64,000 nucleotides of DNA from Mucilaginibacter terrae (GTDB taxonomy: Bacteria; Bacteroidota; Bacteroidia; Sphingobacteriales; Sphingobacteriaceae). Within the stretch, counting starts at the first letter, position 1; the number at the start of each line of letters is the position of its first letter. Of the stretch, positions 54,315 through 63,486 are shown in pieces. A model generated the notes under the pieces. That model worked only from the letters and a program-made list of their open reading frames with translations. It ran no database searches and had not been told where the DNA came from. The stretch covers positions 434,001 through 498,000 of the forward strand of contig NZ_JAVLVU010000001.1 in NCBI RefSeq assembly GCF_031951985.1. Reading direction: 5' to 3'. The translations under genes and the position numbers were made by a program.

Positions 54315-54430
54315 AAATTGCCATCATTTATTTTTCTTAATTAAAGCTGTGCATGCTTGTGGGCTTGTATCATTATTAGTCCTGTTTACAGCTGTGCAGA
54401 TGTTTGTTGCAATTTTTCAGGAGCAAAAAC

Positions 54431-57400
54431 ATGCTAAATAAAATAATTCAGTTTTCAGTTAAAAATAAACTGGTGATCGGCTTATTCATGGGGCTGTGGG
54501 TAATCTACGGTATTTATGAAGTAACCCGCTTACCTATTGATGCCGTGCCCGACATCACCAACAATCAGGTACAAATTATAACCACAGCGCCATCATTAGG
54601 TGCACAGGATGTAGAACGTTTGATCACTTTCCCTATTGAGCAGGCCATCAGCAACATACCCGGCATTAAAGAAAGCCGTAGCCTCTCGCGCTTTGGCTTG
54701 AGTTTAATAAGCGTGGTAATTGACGATGATGCCGATATATACTGGGCCCGCCAGCAGGTTACCGAGCGGCTTGCGCAGGTTGAAATTGACGAGAATGCCA
54801 ACAAGCCCGAATTAGCCCCCGTTACCACGGGCCTTGGCGAAATATACCAGTACGTGCTTCGGCCCAAACCGGATTACGAAAACAAATATAGCCTGGCCGA
54901 CCTGCGTACCATTCAGGATTGGATGGTACGAAGGCAGCTGTTAGGTACCAGGGGCGTGGCCGATGTATCAACCTTTGGCGGCGAGCTTAAACAGTACGAG
55001 GTTGCCGTAAACCCGGCACAACTAAAATCGGTAAACCTCAGCATTGCCGATGTTTTTAATGCCCTGCATAATAATAACCAAAATACAGGCGGTGCATACA
55101 TTGAAAAAGGACCTACCGTATTGTACATCCGTAGCGAAGGTTTGGCCGGCAGCATTGCCGATATTGAGAACATCGTTGTAAAAAACACAGCCGAAGGTAC
55201 TCCTGTGCTGGTAAAGCACGTGGCCGAAGTAAAATTGGGAGCCGCAACCCGCTACGGTGCACTTAACTATAATACAGTAGGAGAGGTAACCGGAGCCATT
55301 GTGATGATGCTGAAAGGTGAAAATTCATCAGAGGTGATCAAAAACGTAAAAGAGCGCATTGCCGAAATTCAGAAAACACTGCCCGAGGGCATTCTTATCG
55401 ATCCGTTTCTTGACCGTACCAAAATGGTGAATAATGCCATTGGAACGGTAGAGCATAACCTGTTAGAGGGTGCACTGATCGTGATCTTCGTGCTGGTGAT
55501 TTTTTTGGGTAATTTAAGAGCCGGGCTCATTGTGGCTTCTGTTATACCGCTGGCTATGCTGTTTGCCATTATTATGATGAATACCTTTGGCGTAAGCGGC
55601 AACCTCATGAGTTTAGGTGCGCTCGACTTTGGTTTGATAGTAGATGGTGCCGTAATTATTGTGGAGGCCATTTTGCATCACTTGCATTTTTCTAAAAAAT
55701 ATGCGCATGTAAATCAACTGTCGCAAGAGGAAATGAACGAGGAGGTATCGGGTTCGGCCTCACGCATGATGAACGCTGCTGTTTTTGGGCAAATTATTAT
55801 CCTCATTGTTTATCTGCCTATACTTTCATTATCGGGCATTGAGGGTAAAATGTTTAAGCCTATGGCACAAACCGTGGCCTTTGCTATTTTAGGTGCCTTT
55901 ATTTTGTCGCTTACTTATGTGCCCATGATCAGCTCTCTGTTCATAAGTAAAAAGTTGTCGCACAAACCCAATCTGTCTGACAGGGTGATGGATAAGATTG
56001 AGACATTTTATCAACGCTGGCTGGCAAAAGCTATGCAAATACGCAAAACGTTGGTAGTTATAGCTTTCGGCATGTTCGCCATTGCGGTTTTTATGTTCAC
56101 ACGTATGGGCGGCGAGTTTATTCCGCAGTTAGAGGAAGGCGATTTTGCCGTGGAAACGCGGTTACTGGTAGGAACCAATTTGAGTACTACTATTGGCACC
56201 ATGCAGCAAATATCTAAACTGCTGCAAAGCAAGTTCCCCGAGGTTGAAAAAGTGGTATCGCGCATTGGCAGTGCCGAAATACCTACCGACCCAATGCCTA
56301 TTGAAGGGGGCGATATGATCATTGTGATGAAACCCAAGGACGAGTGGACGAGTGCTAAAAGCTTCCCCGAAATGGCCTCCAAAATGTCGGCCGTGGTGCA
56401 GGAGGCTGTACCGGGTGTTACTCAGGGCTACCAGTTTCCGGTGCAAATGCGCTTTAACGAGCTAATGACCGGCGCCAAGCAAGACGTGGTTTGTAAAGTA
56501 TTTGGCGAAGACCTAAATTCCCTTGCCCGTTACGCCGAGCAAATAGGCAGCATCAGCAAAACGGTTGATGGTACTGCTGATCATTATGTTGAAAAGGTGA
56601 CAGGCATGCCGCAGGTAGTGATCAAGTATAAACGTGCCGAAATTGCTAAATACGGCCTTAATATAGCCGATATTAACCGCACTGTAAATGCCGCCTTTGC
56701 AGGTGCCGCTGCCGGTAAAGTTTACGAAGGCGAAAAACGTTTTGACCTGGTGGTACGTGTGGGCATCGAGGGCCGCCGCAGTTTAGAAGATGTGCAAAAT
56801 CTGCTCATCTCCACACCAAAAGGCTTGCAAATACCGCTGTACCAGGTAGCCTCGGTTGACGAGGTTGAAGGGCCGAACCAAATTCAGCGTGAAAATGCCC
56901 GCCGCCGCATTACAGTTGGCTTTAACGTAAGAGGGCGCGATGTACAGTCGATAGTGGAAGAACTACAAGGAAAGATAGATAAGCAGGTTAAGCTGGCGCC
57001 GGGGTATAGCATTACTTATGGTGGTGCTTTTGAAAACCTGCAGCAAGCAAAAAAACGTTTGAGTATTGCGGTTCCGGTGGCATTACTGCTCATTTTTGTA
57101 ATGCTGTATTTTGCATTCTCGTCACTTAAAGAGGGGGCGCTAATTTTCACAGCAATTCCGCTTTCGGCCATTGGTGGTGTATTTGCGCTGGCTATGCGGG
57201 GCATGCCGTTCAGTATATCGGCAGGTATAGGTTTTATTGCCCTGTTTGGCGTGGCGGTGCTTAATGGTATCGTGCTCATCTCCGAGTTTAACCGCATTAA
57301 AGCCGAAGGTATAGTAACCGATAGCCTGCAACTGGTAATGCAAGGCACCCGTAACCGCTTGCGCCCGGTATTAATGACCGCCGCTGTTGCCTCATTGGGC

Positions 57401-58795
57401 TTTTTGCCAATGGCGCTAAGCAATGGTGCTGGTGCCGAGGTGCAGCGCCCGTTAGCTACGGTAGTAATAGGCGGCTTAATTATGGCTACTTTTCTTACCT
57501 TGTTTGTGCTGCCTGCCTTATACCTGCTTTTCGAGGGTAAATCGAAACTGAAGGTGAATAAAACGGCTATGCTTGTTGTTTTAATGTTGCTAAGTACATA
57601 CAGTGTTAATGCGCAGCAAAAGCCCGCGCCAATACGTTTAAACCAGGCCATTGAGGTTGCCCTTAAACGCAACCTGCACATGCAGGGTACCCGCTTAAAT
57701 GAAGAGGCTGAACGCATCAGGCAAAAAACATCTTTTGATGTAGCTAAAGCGCAATTGAGTGCCGATTATGGTCAGGTCAACAGCATACAAAACGATACCC
57801 GCATAGGCCTTACACAGGCCATCAGTTTTCCAACGGTTTATAGTAACCAAAAACGAGCCTTGCAAGAAAACTTTTTGGCAGCGCAAGTGCAAACACACCT
57901 TACCCAACAGGATATAAAAGCTGATGTGCGGCGATTATATTATCAATTGGTATGGCTTAATGAAAAGAAGAGGCTACTGCGTTACGCCGATAGTATTTAC
58001 ACCCTCTTTGAAAGCAAAACCAATTTGCGATTTAAGGTAGGGGAGGCCAATATTTTAGAGAAGACCACCGCGCAAACGCGTCATCAGCAAATTAATAACC
58101 AGCTTAATATGGTTTTGAGCGATGAGCAAATTGCCATGAAACAGTTCAACGTACTGCTCAATGATTCGGTTACCTATGTGCCGTTTACAGATACCTTGAA
58201 ACTTACCCCCGGGGCTTATGCATTAAACGCAGGGCCGGCTGGCGGGTTGCCGCAGGTGCAGTTGTTTGCTCACCAGGCCGAGGCTGCCCGCTGGCGCTGG
58301 CATACCGAAAAATCGAAACTATTGCCTGATTTTTTTGCAGGTTACAACAACCAGAGTATTGCAGGTTCGCAGTTGGTTAATGGTACCGAGACCTACTTTG
58401 GCACCGGCAAGCGGTTTAACTATGTAAGTGCAGGTATCAATATTCCCATATTTGCAGGGGCGCAATCGGCCCGTATATCGGCGGCTAAGGTTGAATGGCA
58501 ACTGGCGCAAAAACGTACTGATTATGCCGCATTACAACTGCAAACCGAACAGCAAAACGCCGCGCAGCAAATTCAAAAATATGCTGTAAGCTTAAACTAC
58601 TTTGAAGGGCAGGGACTTAAAAATGTCGATCTGATCATCAGCACTGCCAACAAGCAATTTGCCGGGGGAGACATTAACTACCTGCAATGGGTAATCCTGG
58701 TCGATCAGGCCATCAACATCCGTAACGAGTATCTCGAGTCATTGTATAATTATAACCTGGCCGTAATTCAGGCCCAAAAACTTAATAACTTATAA
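54431..58795 (+). CDS. CzcA-type heavy-metal RND pump fused to a TolC-like outer-membrane factor
   Basis: A 1454-residue protein; the start at 54431 begins MLNKIIQFSVKNKLVIGLFMG, the usual N-terminus. Residues 1-1030 are a heavy-metal-efflux RND pump with twelve helices; DFGLIVDGAVIIVEA in helix four carries the Asp/Asp/Glu proton and metal residues of the divalent-cation (Co/Zn/Cd-type) group. From Met1047 (57569) a signal-peptide-like helix (MLVVLMLLSTYSVNAQQ) opens a 400-residue TolC/CzcC-like domain with coiled-coil repeats (IRLNQAIEVALKRNL, NYLQWVILVDQAINIRNEYLES). The whole chain therefore spans inner membrane, periplasm and outer membrane. Such fusions are common in Bacteroidetes; the CzcB adaptor follows after 9 bases. 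Confidence 0.93.
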   Translation: MLNKIIQFSVKNKLVIGLFMGLWVIYGIYEVTRLPIDAVPDITNNQVQIITTAPSLGAQDVERLITFPIEQAISNIPGIKESRSLSRFGLSLISVVIDDDADIYWARQQVTERLAQVEIDENANKPELAPVTTGLGEIYQYVLRPKPDYENKYSLADLRTIQDWMVRRQLLGTRGVADVSTFGGELKQYEVAVNPAQLKSVNLSIADVFNALHNNNQNTGGAYIEKGPTVLYIRSEGLAGSIADIENIVVKNTAEGTPVLVKHVAEVKLGAATRYGALNYNTVGEVTGAIVMMLKGENSSEVIKNVKERIAEIQKTLPEGILIDPFLDRTKMVNNAIGTVEHNLLEGALIVIFVLVIFLGNLRAGLIVASVIPLAMLFAIIMMNTFGVSGNLMSLGALDFGLIVDGAVIIVEAILHHLHFSKKYAHVNQLSQEEMNEEVSGSASRMMNAAVFGQIIILIVYLPILSLSGIEGKMFKPMAQTVAFAILGAFILSLTYVPMISSLFISKKLSHKPNLSDRVMDKIETFYQRWLAKAMQIRKTLVVIAFGMFAIAVFMFTRMGGEFIPQLEEGDFAVETRLLVGTNLSTTIGTMQQISKLLQSKFPEVEKVVSRIGSAEIPTDPMPIEGGDMIIVMKPKDEWTSAKSFPEMASKMSAVVQEAVPGVTQGYQFPVQMRFNELMTGAKQDVVCKVFGEDLNSLARYAEQIGSISKTVDGTADHYVEKVTGMPQVVIKYKRAEIAKYGLNIADINRTVNAAFAGAAAGKVYEGEKRFDLVVRVGIEGRRSLEDVQNLLISTPKGLQIPLYQVASVDEVEGPNQIQRENARRRITVGFNVRGRDVQSIVEELQGKIDKQVKLAPGYSITYGGAFENLQQAKKRLSIAVPVALLLIFVMLYFAFSSLKEGALIFTAIPLSAIGGVFALAMRGMPFSISAGIGFIALFGVAVLNGIVLISEFNRIKAEGIVTDSLQLVMQGTRNRLRPVLMTAAVASLGFLPMALSNGAGAEVQRPLATVVIGGLIMATFLTLFVLPALYLLFEGKSKLKVNKTAMLVVLMLLSTYSVNAQQKPAPIRLNQAIEVALKRNLHMQGTRLNEEAERIRQKTSFDVAKAQLSADYGQVNSIQNDTRIGLTQAISFPTVYSNQKRALQENFLAAQVQTHLTQQDIKADVRRLYYQLVWLNEKKRLLRYADSIYTLFESKTNLRFKVGEANILEKTTAQTRHQQINNQLNMVLSDEQIAMKQFNVLLNDSVTYVPFTDTLKLTPGAYALNAGPAGGLPQVQLFAHQAEAARWRWHTEKSKLLPDFFAGYNNQSIAGSQLVNGTETYFGTGKRFNYVSAGINIPIFAGAQSARISAAKVEWQLAQKRTDYAALQLQTEQQNAAQQIQKYAVSLNYFEGQGLKNVDLIISTANKQFAGGDINYLQWVILVDQAINIRNEYLESLYNYNLAVIQAQKLNNL

Positions 58796-58804
58796 AGCCA
58801 TCGT

Positions 58805-59938
58805 ATGAAAAAATATATAGCGCTCTGTTTACTGGTTATCTTATTTGCAGCCTGTGGAGAGCAAAAAGTAAAAGAAGAAACAGAGGAAAAGGAACAGGAT
58901 ACCACATTGGTAAAACTAACCTCAATGCAAATTAAAAACGCGGGTATCGAAGTCGGTTTGCCGGTAATGGGCAAGGTTAATGCTTTACTTAAATTACAAG
59001 GAGCTATTGATGTGCCGCCCCAAAGTACGGTAAGCGTGAGTTTTCCGCTGGGAGGATATTTGAAAAGTACCGATCTGTTGCCCGGTGTACATGTACGCAA
59101 GGGACAGGTATTGGGTATTTTGGAAGATATGCAGTTTATACAAATGCAGCAAGATTACCTATCAGCCAAAGAAAGATTTCAATTTGCCGAAATCGAATAC
59201 CGCCGCCAGCAGGAACTGAACGCCAGTAAAGCTACCAGTGATAAAGTATTTCAACAAGCCAAGGCCGAAATGGAAACGCAGCGCATTTTAATGCGTTCGC
59301 TGGCGCAAAAGCTGGAGTTGATAGATATTAATCCTAAAAGATTAACCTCGGCCAATATTTCAAAAAGTGTGCATATCCTGTCGCCCATCGATGGTTTTGT
59401 GTCGAAGGTTAATGTGAACATAGGTAAGTACACCTCGCCAACCGATGTGCTTTTTGAGCTGGTGAACCCCAAGGATATTCACCTGGCACTTGATGTTTTT
59501 GAGCGCGATGTAAACCAACTGGCCATCGGTCAAAAGGTAATCACTTACACCACCAATAATGCCGATAAAAAGTATGAAGCCGAGATCATCCTCATCAGCA
59601 AAAATTTAAATGAAGACCGCATGGCCAGCGTGCATTGCCACTTTGAAAAGTTTGATGCCACCCTGCTGCCCGGGATGTTTATGAACGCCGAGGTTGAAGT
59701 GGCCAACCGCACCGCGCTAACTGTGCCCGAGGATGCAATAGTGAGGTGGCAGAATAAGTTTTATGTATTTACGGCCATCGGGGCTGATAACTTTCGTATA
59801 ATACCAGTTACACCAGGCTATCAAAATAATGGCCTGCAACAAATAGAAGGTGGCGGCATAAACGCTAATACCAAGCTGGTTACTAAAAATGCTTATGCGT
59901 TGCTCATGAAAATGAAAAACAGTGCAGAGGATGAGTAA
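58805..59938 (+). CDS. CzcB-type periplasmic adaptor lipoprotein
   Basis: A 377-residue membrane-fusion protein. The lipoprotein signal ends VILFAAC (Cys at residue 18), followed by a charged linker (GEQKVKEETEEKEQD). The barrel-sandwich halves are VPPQSTVSVSFPLGGYLKS and SPIDGFVSKVNVNIGKYTSP, separated by a coiled-coil hairpin (about 110-175, QMQQDYLSAKERFQFAEIEYRRQQEL); the beta-barrel and membrane-proximal domains follow (LHLALDVFERDVNQL, LLPGMFMNAEVEV). It joins the CzcA pump to its outer-membrane domain. It has no His-rich N-terminus, unlike the classical CzcB. Regulation and exact metal are unknown. Confidence 0.92.
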   Translation: MKKYIALCLLVILFAACGEQKVKEETEEKEQDTTLVKLTSMQIKNAGIEVGLPVMGKVNALLKLQGAIDVPPQSTVSVSFPLGGYLKSTDLLPGVHVRKGQVLGILEDMQFIQMQQDYLSAKERFQFAEIEYRRQQELNASKATSDKVFQQAKAEMETQRILMRSLAQKLELIDINPKRLTSANISKSVHILSPIDGFVSKVNVNIGKYTSPTDVLFELVNPKDIHLALDVFERDVNQLAIGQKVITYTTNNADKKYEAEIILISKNLNEDRMASVHCHFEKFDATLLPGMFMNAEVEVANRTALTVPEDAIVRWQNKFYVFTAIGADNFRIIPVTPGYQNNGLQQIEGGGINANTKLVTKNAYALLMKMKNSAEDE

Positions 59939-60138
59939 GCAATTAAGTTAACCAAATTGGGAATTCTCGTTATCGGTTTGCCAATATTTTGAGGCAAATG
60001 TGCTATTAGTATGATTGCTATTCATTGGACTTTACCAAAATAATCAATAAAAATAGTTGAGCTTTTTATTTCAAAATTAATCTCTTAATTTAAAATCAAT
60101 ACCTTTACACAACATATATACATCCCACAATTTTTTAC

Positions 60139-61974
60139 TTGAACAATACGCTGATTAAAGAACCGGAAGCCATGTTGGCCGTGATCAAAAGTCTTCCCGG
60201 AAATTTCCTGGTGCTACTGCCTGATGCGCCAGTGTTTACTATTGTTGAAGTAAGTGATGAGTATAATAAAGCCACCCTTACCAACCGCAGCAACATTATT
60301 GGAGCCGGAATTTTTGAGATATTTCCCGATGATCCGCAAGATATGAATGCCGATGGTGTTAAAAATTTGTCACGATCATTTGAAACGGTATTAAGTACGG
60401 GTGAAAGTCATGAAATGCCGGTACAGCGTTACCCCATACTGGAACCAGGGTCGGGAGCATTTGTTGAAAAATTTTGGGCACCGGTAAATAAACCGGTTAT
60501 AGTTGATGGCCGTATAGTTTACATCATCCACTCCGTAATAGATGTGACCGAAAGCAGGGTATTACGCTCGCGCGAACAGTACTTTAGGGCAATTGCCGGA
60601 GAATCGCCATTTATGATTTGGCGAAGCGCCGGTGGTTCGTGCATCTATGTAAACAACGTATGGACAGAAACCACAGGACTATCTTTATATAACAGCTTAG
60701 GCACAGGGCAACTGAAAGCATACCATCCGGATGATTTGGATGAACAAAAAAAGTTATTTGCAACCGCTTTGGTTGAAAACCGCTCTTATGAAACCAAGTT
60801 CAGAATTATAGACCGTAACGGTGAATTGCGATGGGTTTTTATGAAAGTTGCGCCGTTTCATGCAGACGGCGCATCGGTTGAATATGTAGGGAGCTTAATT
60901 GATATTACCGAACAGGAAATTGCATCGCAGCTGATCAAGGACAGTGAAAGGCAGTTACGCCAACTGGCTGATTCAATTATACAGATGATTTGGGTAACCG
61001 ATGCAGAAGGGATGCACGAGTATTACAACCAACGCTGGTATGATTTTACCGGAACTACTTATGAGCAAACCGAAGGTGAGGGATGGAACCATGTTTTTCA
61101 TCCCGACGACCGTGAACGTGCCTGGGAGGTTTGGCGTCATTCGCTAAACACGGGCGAACCTTATGAGATTGAATATCGCCTACGCAAATTTACAGGAGAA
61201 TACGTGTGGGTATTAGGCAGGGCTGCGCCTTATCATGATAAGGACGGTAAAATTGTTAAGTGGTTTGGTACATGTACCGATATTAATGAGCAAAAGTTAT
61301 TACAACAACAAAAGGATGACTTTATAAATATTGCCAGCCACGAGTTAAAAACGCCTTTAACCAGTTTAAGTGCAAATATTCAATTTCTTGAAAAAATGGT
61401 TAATGGTGTTACCGACCTTAACCCTGTTTTTGCAAAACTGGTAACTTCCTCTTTTATTAATGTAAAGAAACTGAACCGGCTTGTTGACGAATTGCTGAAC
61501 GCCAATAGCATTGGTTTAGGCCAGCTGTCCATCAGGAAAGAAGAGTTTGATTTGGTTCCGCTCATCAGGGAGGCCATAGCTCATTTATCTACAGATAACC
61601 AGCAGGTAATCTTAACAGGCGATGACGTTGCCTGTATTTCTGCGGATGCCGGTAAAATTGAGCAGGTAGTGCTAAACCTGATAAACAATGCCCAAAAGTA
61701 TGCAAGGGAATCGGCTACGGTAGAGGTAAATATATCCGCAACATCTACTGCTTGCACGGTAAGAGTTATTGACGAAGGCCCAGGTATTGCCCAAGATCAG
61801 CTTAAATATTTATTTAACCGTTACTACCGAACCGAATACAGGGATGGCAAATATTCAGGAATGGGTTTAGGCCTCTTTATTTGCGCCAGTATAGTTAAGG
61901 CACACGGCGGAGATATAGGGGTAGACAGTGAAATTGCAAAAGGCAGTACATTTTGGTTTACACTGCCTAAATAA
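60139..61974 (+). CDS. Multi-PAS sensor histidine kinase
   Basis: A 611-residue cytosolic kinase without membrane helices, starting with TTG (the Met at residue 12 is an alternative). Three PAS-type modules: a divergent first (about 20-140, FLVLLPDAPVFTIVEVSDEY), a second (about 150-260, SPFMIWRSAGGSCIYVNNVW) and a third (about 270-385, IIQMIWVTDAEGMHEYYNQRW, each ending in a D-I-T/N-E-Q motif). HisKA follows with H401 in INIASHELKTPLTSL, then HATPase with NLINNAQKYA, DEGPGIA and GMGLGLFICASIV. The partner regulator is not adjacent; the stand-alone receivers at 62578 and 63109 are candidates. The signal sensed is unknown. Confidence 0.92.
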   Translation: MNNTLIKEPEAMLAVIKSLPGNFLVLLPDAPVFTIVEVSDEYNKATLTNRSNIIGAGIFEIFPDDPQDMNADGVKNLSRSFETVLSTGESHEMPVQRYPILEPGSGAFVEKFWAPVNKPVIVDGRIVYIIHSVIDVTESRVLRSREQYFRAIAGESPFMIWRSAGGSCIYVNNVWTETTGLSLYNSLGTGQLKAYHPDDLDEQKKLFATALVENRSYETKFRIIDRNGELRWVFMKVAPFHADGASVEYVGSLIDITEQEIASQLIKDSERQLRQLADSIIQMIWVTDAEGMHEYYNQRWYDFTGTTYEQTEGEGWNHVFHPDDRERAWEVWRHSLNTGEPYEIEYRLRKFTGEYVWVLGRAAPYHDKDGKIVKWFGTCTDINEQKLLQQQKDDFINIASHELKTPLTSLSANIQFLEKMVNGVTDLNPVFAKLVTSSFINVKKLNRLVDELLNANSIGLGQLSIRKEEFDLVPLIREAIAHLSTDNQQVILTGDDVACISADAGKIEQVVLNLINNAQKYARESATVEVNISATSTACTVRVIDEGPGIAQDQLKYLFNRYYRTEYRDGKYSGMGLGLFICASIVKAHGGDIGVDSEIAKGSTFWFTLPK

Positions 61975-61975
61975 A

Positions 61976-62515
61976 CTATTTTGCAGTTACATACTTAGCC
62001 GTAATAAGCAACAATAAAGTTCTGTCATCTTTGGCTTCATCGTAGTTTTCTTTGATGAGTTGCTTTATTTGTTTGTTTTTGAACTTAACTGCAGCCATTT
62101 CCAACACCTGGAACGATGCCATTTCTATACTTTCAATGTTTTGAAGATAGAAGGCGATGGATAGGTCACGTAATTCAGGGTCGTTACCATGGAGTTTAAT
62201 GTCTTCAAAAGCATCATCAACCAAACCGGCCAGTCCGCTAAAATTACCTTCCGATCGCTCAGCATCTAACATCGAATAAATGATTTCCATGCGGGCTATT
62301 TGTTTTTCTACGTCTTCCAGTGTTTCTAAAATAGCCGATCTGAGATCAGAAAAATGTGCTTCTTCAGCAATTTCCGGGAGGTGTTTAACCAAATGGGTTT
62401 TGGCCGCATAGATTTTATCCAGATTATTAATGAAATAAGTTCTTAATTTTTCGGGGCCAACGGCCATTTTACGGGATTTTGATTGATTCGATCTTTTATC
62501 CATGAGGTTGAGCAA
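61976..62515 (-). CDS. DUF892 (YciE/YciF-like) ferritin-like protein
   Basis: A 179-residue helical protein of the DUF892 family: KLRTYFINNLDKIYAAKTHLVKHLP, then TLEDVEKQIARMEIIYSML, LAGLVDDAFEDI and, at the end, NIESIEMASFQVLEMAAVKF and LIKENYDEAKDDRTLLLLI. Family members have a ferritin-like four-helix fold with Glu/His metal ligands and are induced by stress; their biochemical role is unsettled. It is convergent with the PAS kinase (1-base gap) and is followed downstream on its own strand by no gene; upstream on the minus strand are two receiver proteins and a kinase. Confidence 0.85.
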   Translation of the reverse strand: MLNLMDKRSNQSKSRKMAVGPEKLRTYFINNLDKIYAAKTHLVKHLPEIAEEAHFSDLRSAILETLEDVEKQIARMEIIYSMLDAERSEGNFSGLAGLVDDAFEDIKLHGNDPELRDLSIAFYLQNIESIEMASFQVLEMAAVKFKNKQIKQLIKENYDEAKDDRTLLLLITAKYVTAK

Positions 62516-62577
62516 AGATCAAATATAACTGATTAACCGTAGAAATGACGGTACAGTCACTCTTTTATTCAAGGCAC

Positions 62578-62937
62578 TTATTCAAGGCACTCTTTTACTT
62601 TTAGTAATAGATCATAAATATCAAACGGCTTTTGAATATAAAGATCGGCCCCGCACTCATTTGCAAGCATGGCAAGGTCAGTTTCGGCAGACACTAATAC
62701 GATAGGTAATTTTTTAGGATAGTTGGCCTTTATTTCCGCACAAATCTGGTCGCCTCTTTTAGGGTATCCATCAATGCGGACATCCAATAAAATCAGATCA
62801 GGATTAACCATATGGATGTTTTCTGCGGCCTCACCTGTATTGGAGATTACCACATTAAAGCCTGCATCCCTGAATATGATGTGCAGAATATCCAGAATGT
62901 CTTCATCATCATCTATGATAAGTACCCGCTTGTTCAT
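62578..62937 (-). CDS. Stand-alone receiver (CheY-like) protein
   Basis: A 119-residue single receiver domain. The acidic pocket is D10-D11 (VLIIDDDEDILD), the phospho-acceptor is D52 in LILLDVRIDG, and the switch Ser (VLVSAETD) and Lys (IQKPFDIYD) are present. There is no output domain, so it must act through protein binding or a phosphorelay. Located between DUF892 and a second receiver, on the same strand. It contains an insert-like K-R-G-D stretch after D52. Confidence 0.9.
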   Translation of the reverse strand: MNKRVLIIDDDEDILDILHIIFRDAGFNVVISNTGEAAENIHMVNPDLILLDVRIDGYPKRGDQICAEIKANYPKKLPIVLVSAETDLAMLANECGADLYIQKPFDIYDLLLKVKECLE

Positions 62938-63108
62938 ATAAGCGGAATTGCAAGTTTCATACCTAATAGTTAAAATTTACAACTCAAATGTTAAATTAAA
63001 CATACAGTGTTTGTAATTAACCGCCGGTGCACTTAAAAATCCGGAATGTAAGCGTTTACAATTATTATAAGTTTGTTCACAAATAAATACTTCGTGTCCT
63101 AAAATCTA

Positions 63109-63486
63109 TCAGGATGCAACATCTACCTGCATTGGTAAATATTTGTTCACTTTATTCACCAAATCATCAATATCGTATGGTTTTTCAATAAAGTCATTTG
63201 CTCCCGCGGTAAGGGCTATTTCACGACCATCTGTACTTGCCGAAATTACAATAACAGGTAGATTAACAAACGCAGGATTTTGCCTCATTTGTTTTACGAT
63301 CTGGTCGCCCGATATTCCCGGCATCCATAAATCAATTAATACAAGGTCAGGTTTTTCAAGCGCTATGGTGGATATAGCTGTCAAGCTGTTTAACACCGTA
63401 ATTACATTAAATCCTTCGGTTTCAAGTATTGTTGCGGTAATATCAAGTATATCCTGCTCGTCGTCGCAAATAATTATTTTAGGCAT
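63109..63486 (-). CDS. Stand-alone receiver (CheY-like) protein
   Basis: A 125-residue single receiver domain: pocket D8-D9 (IIICDDEQDILD), phospho-acceptor D52 in LVLIDLWMPGISGD, Ser in VIVISASTDG and Lys in FIEKPYDIDDL. Its start overlaps the stop of the histidine kinase gene by one base (TAATG), so the two are translationally coupled and the kinase is almost certainly its phosphate donor. No output domain. It is only moderately similar to the receiver at 62578. Confidence 0.92.
   Translation of the reverse strand: MPKIIICDDEQDILDITATILETEGFNVITVLNSLTAISTIALEKPDLVLIDLWMPGISGDQIVKQMRQNPAFVNLPVIVISASTDGREIALTAGANDFIEKPYDIDDLVNKVNKYLPMQVDVAS

Noticed and set aside
57016..57717. 233-codon minus-strand open frame
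   Set aside because: Antisense to the conserved CzcA C-terminal helices and the TolC junction; serine-rich shadow.
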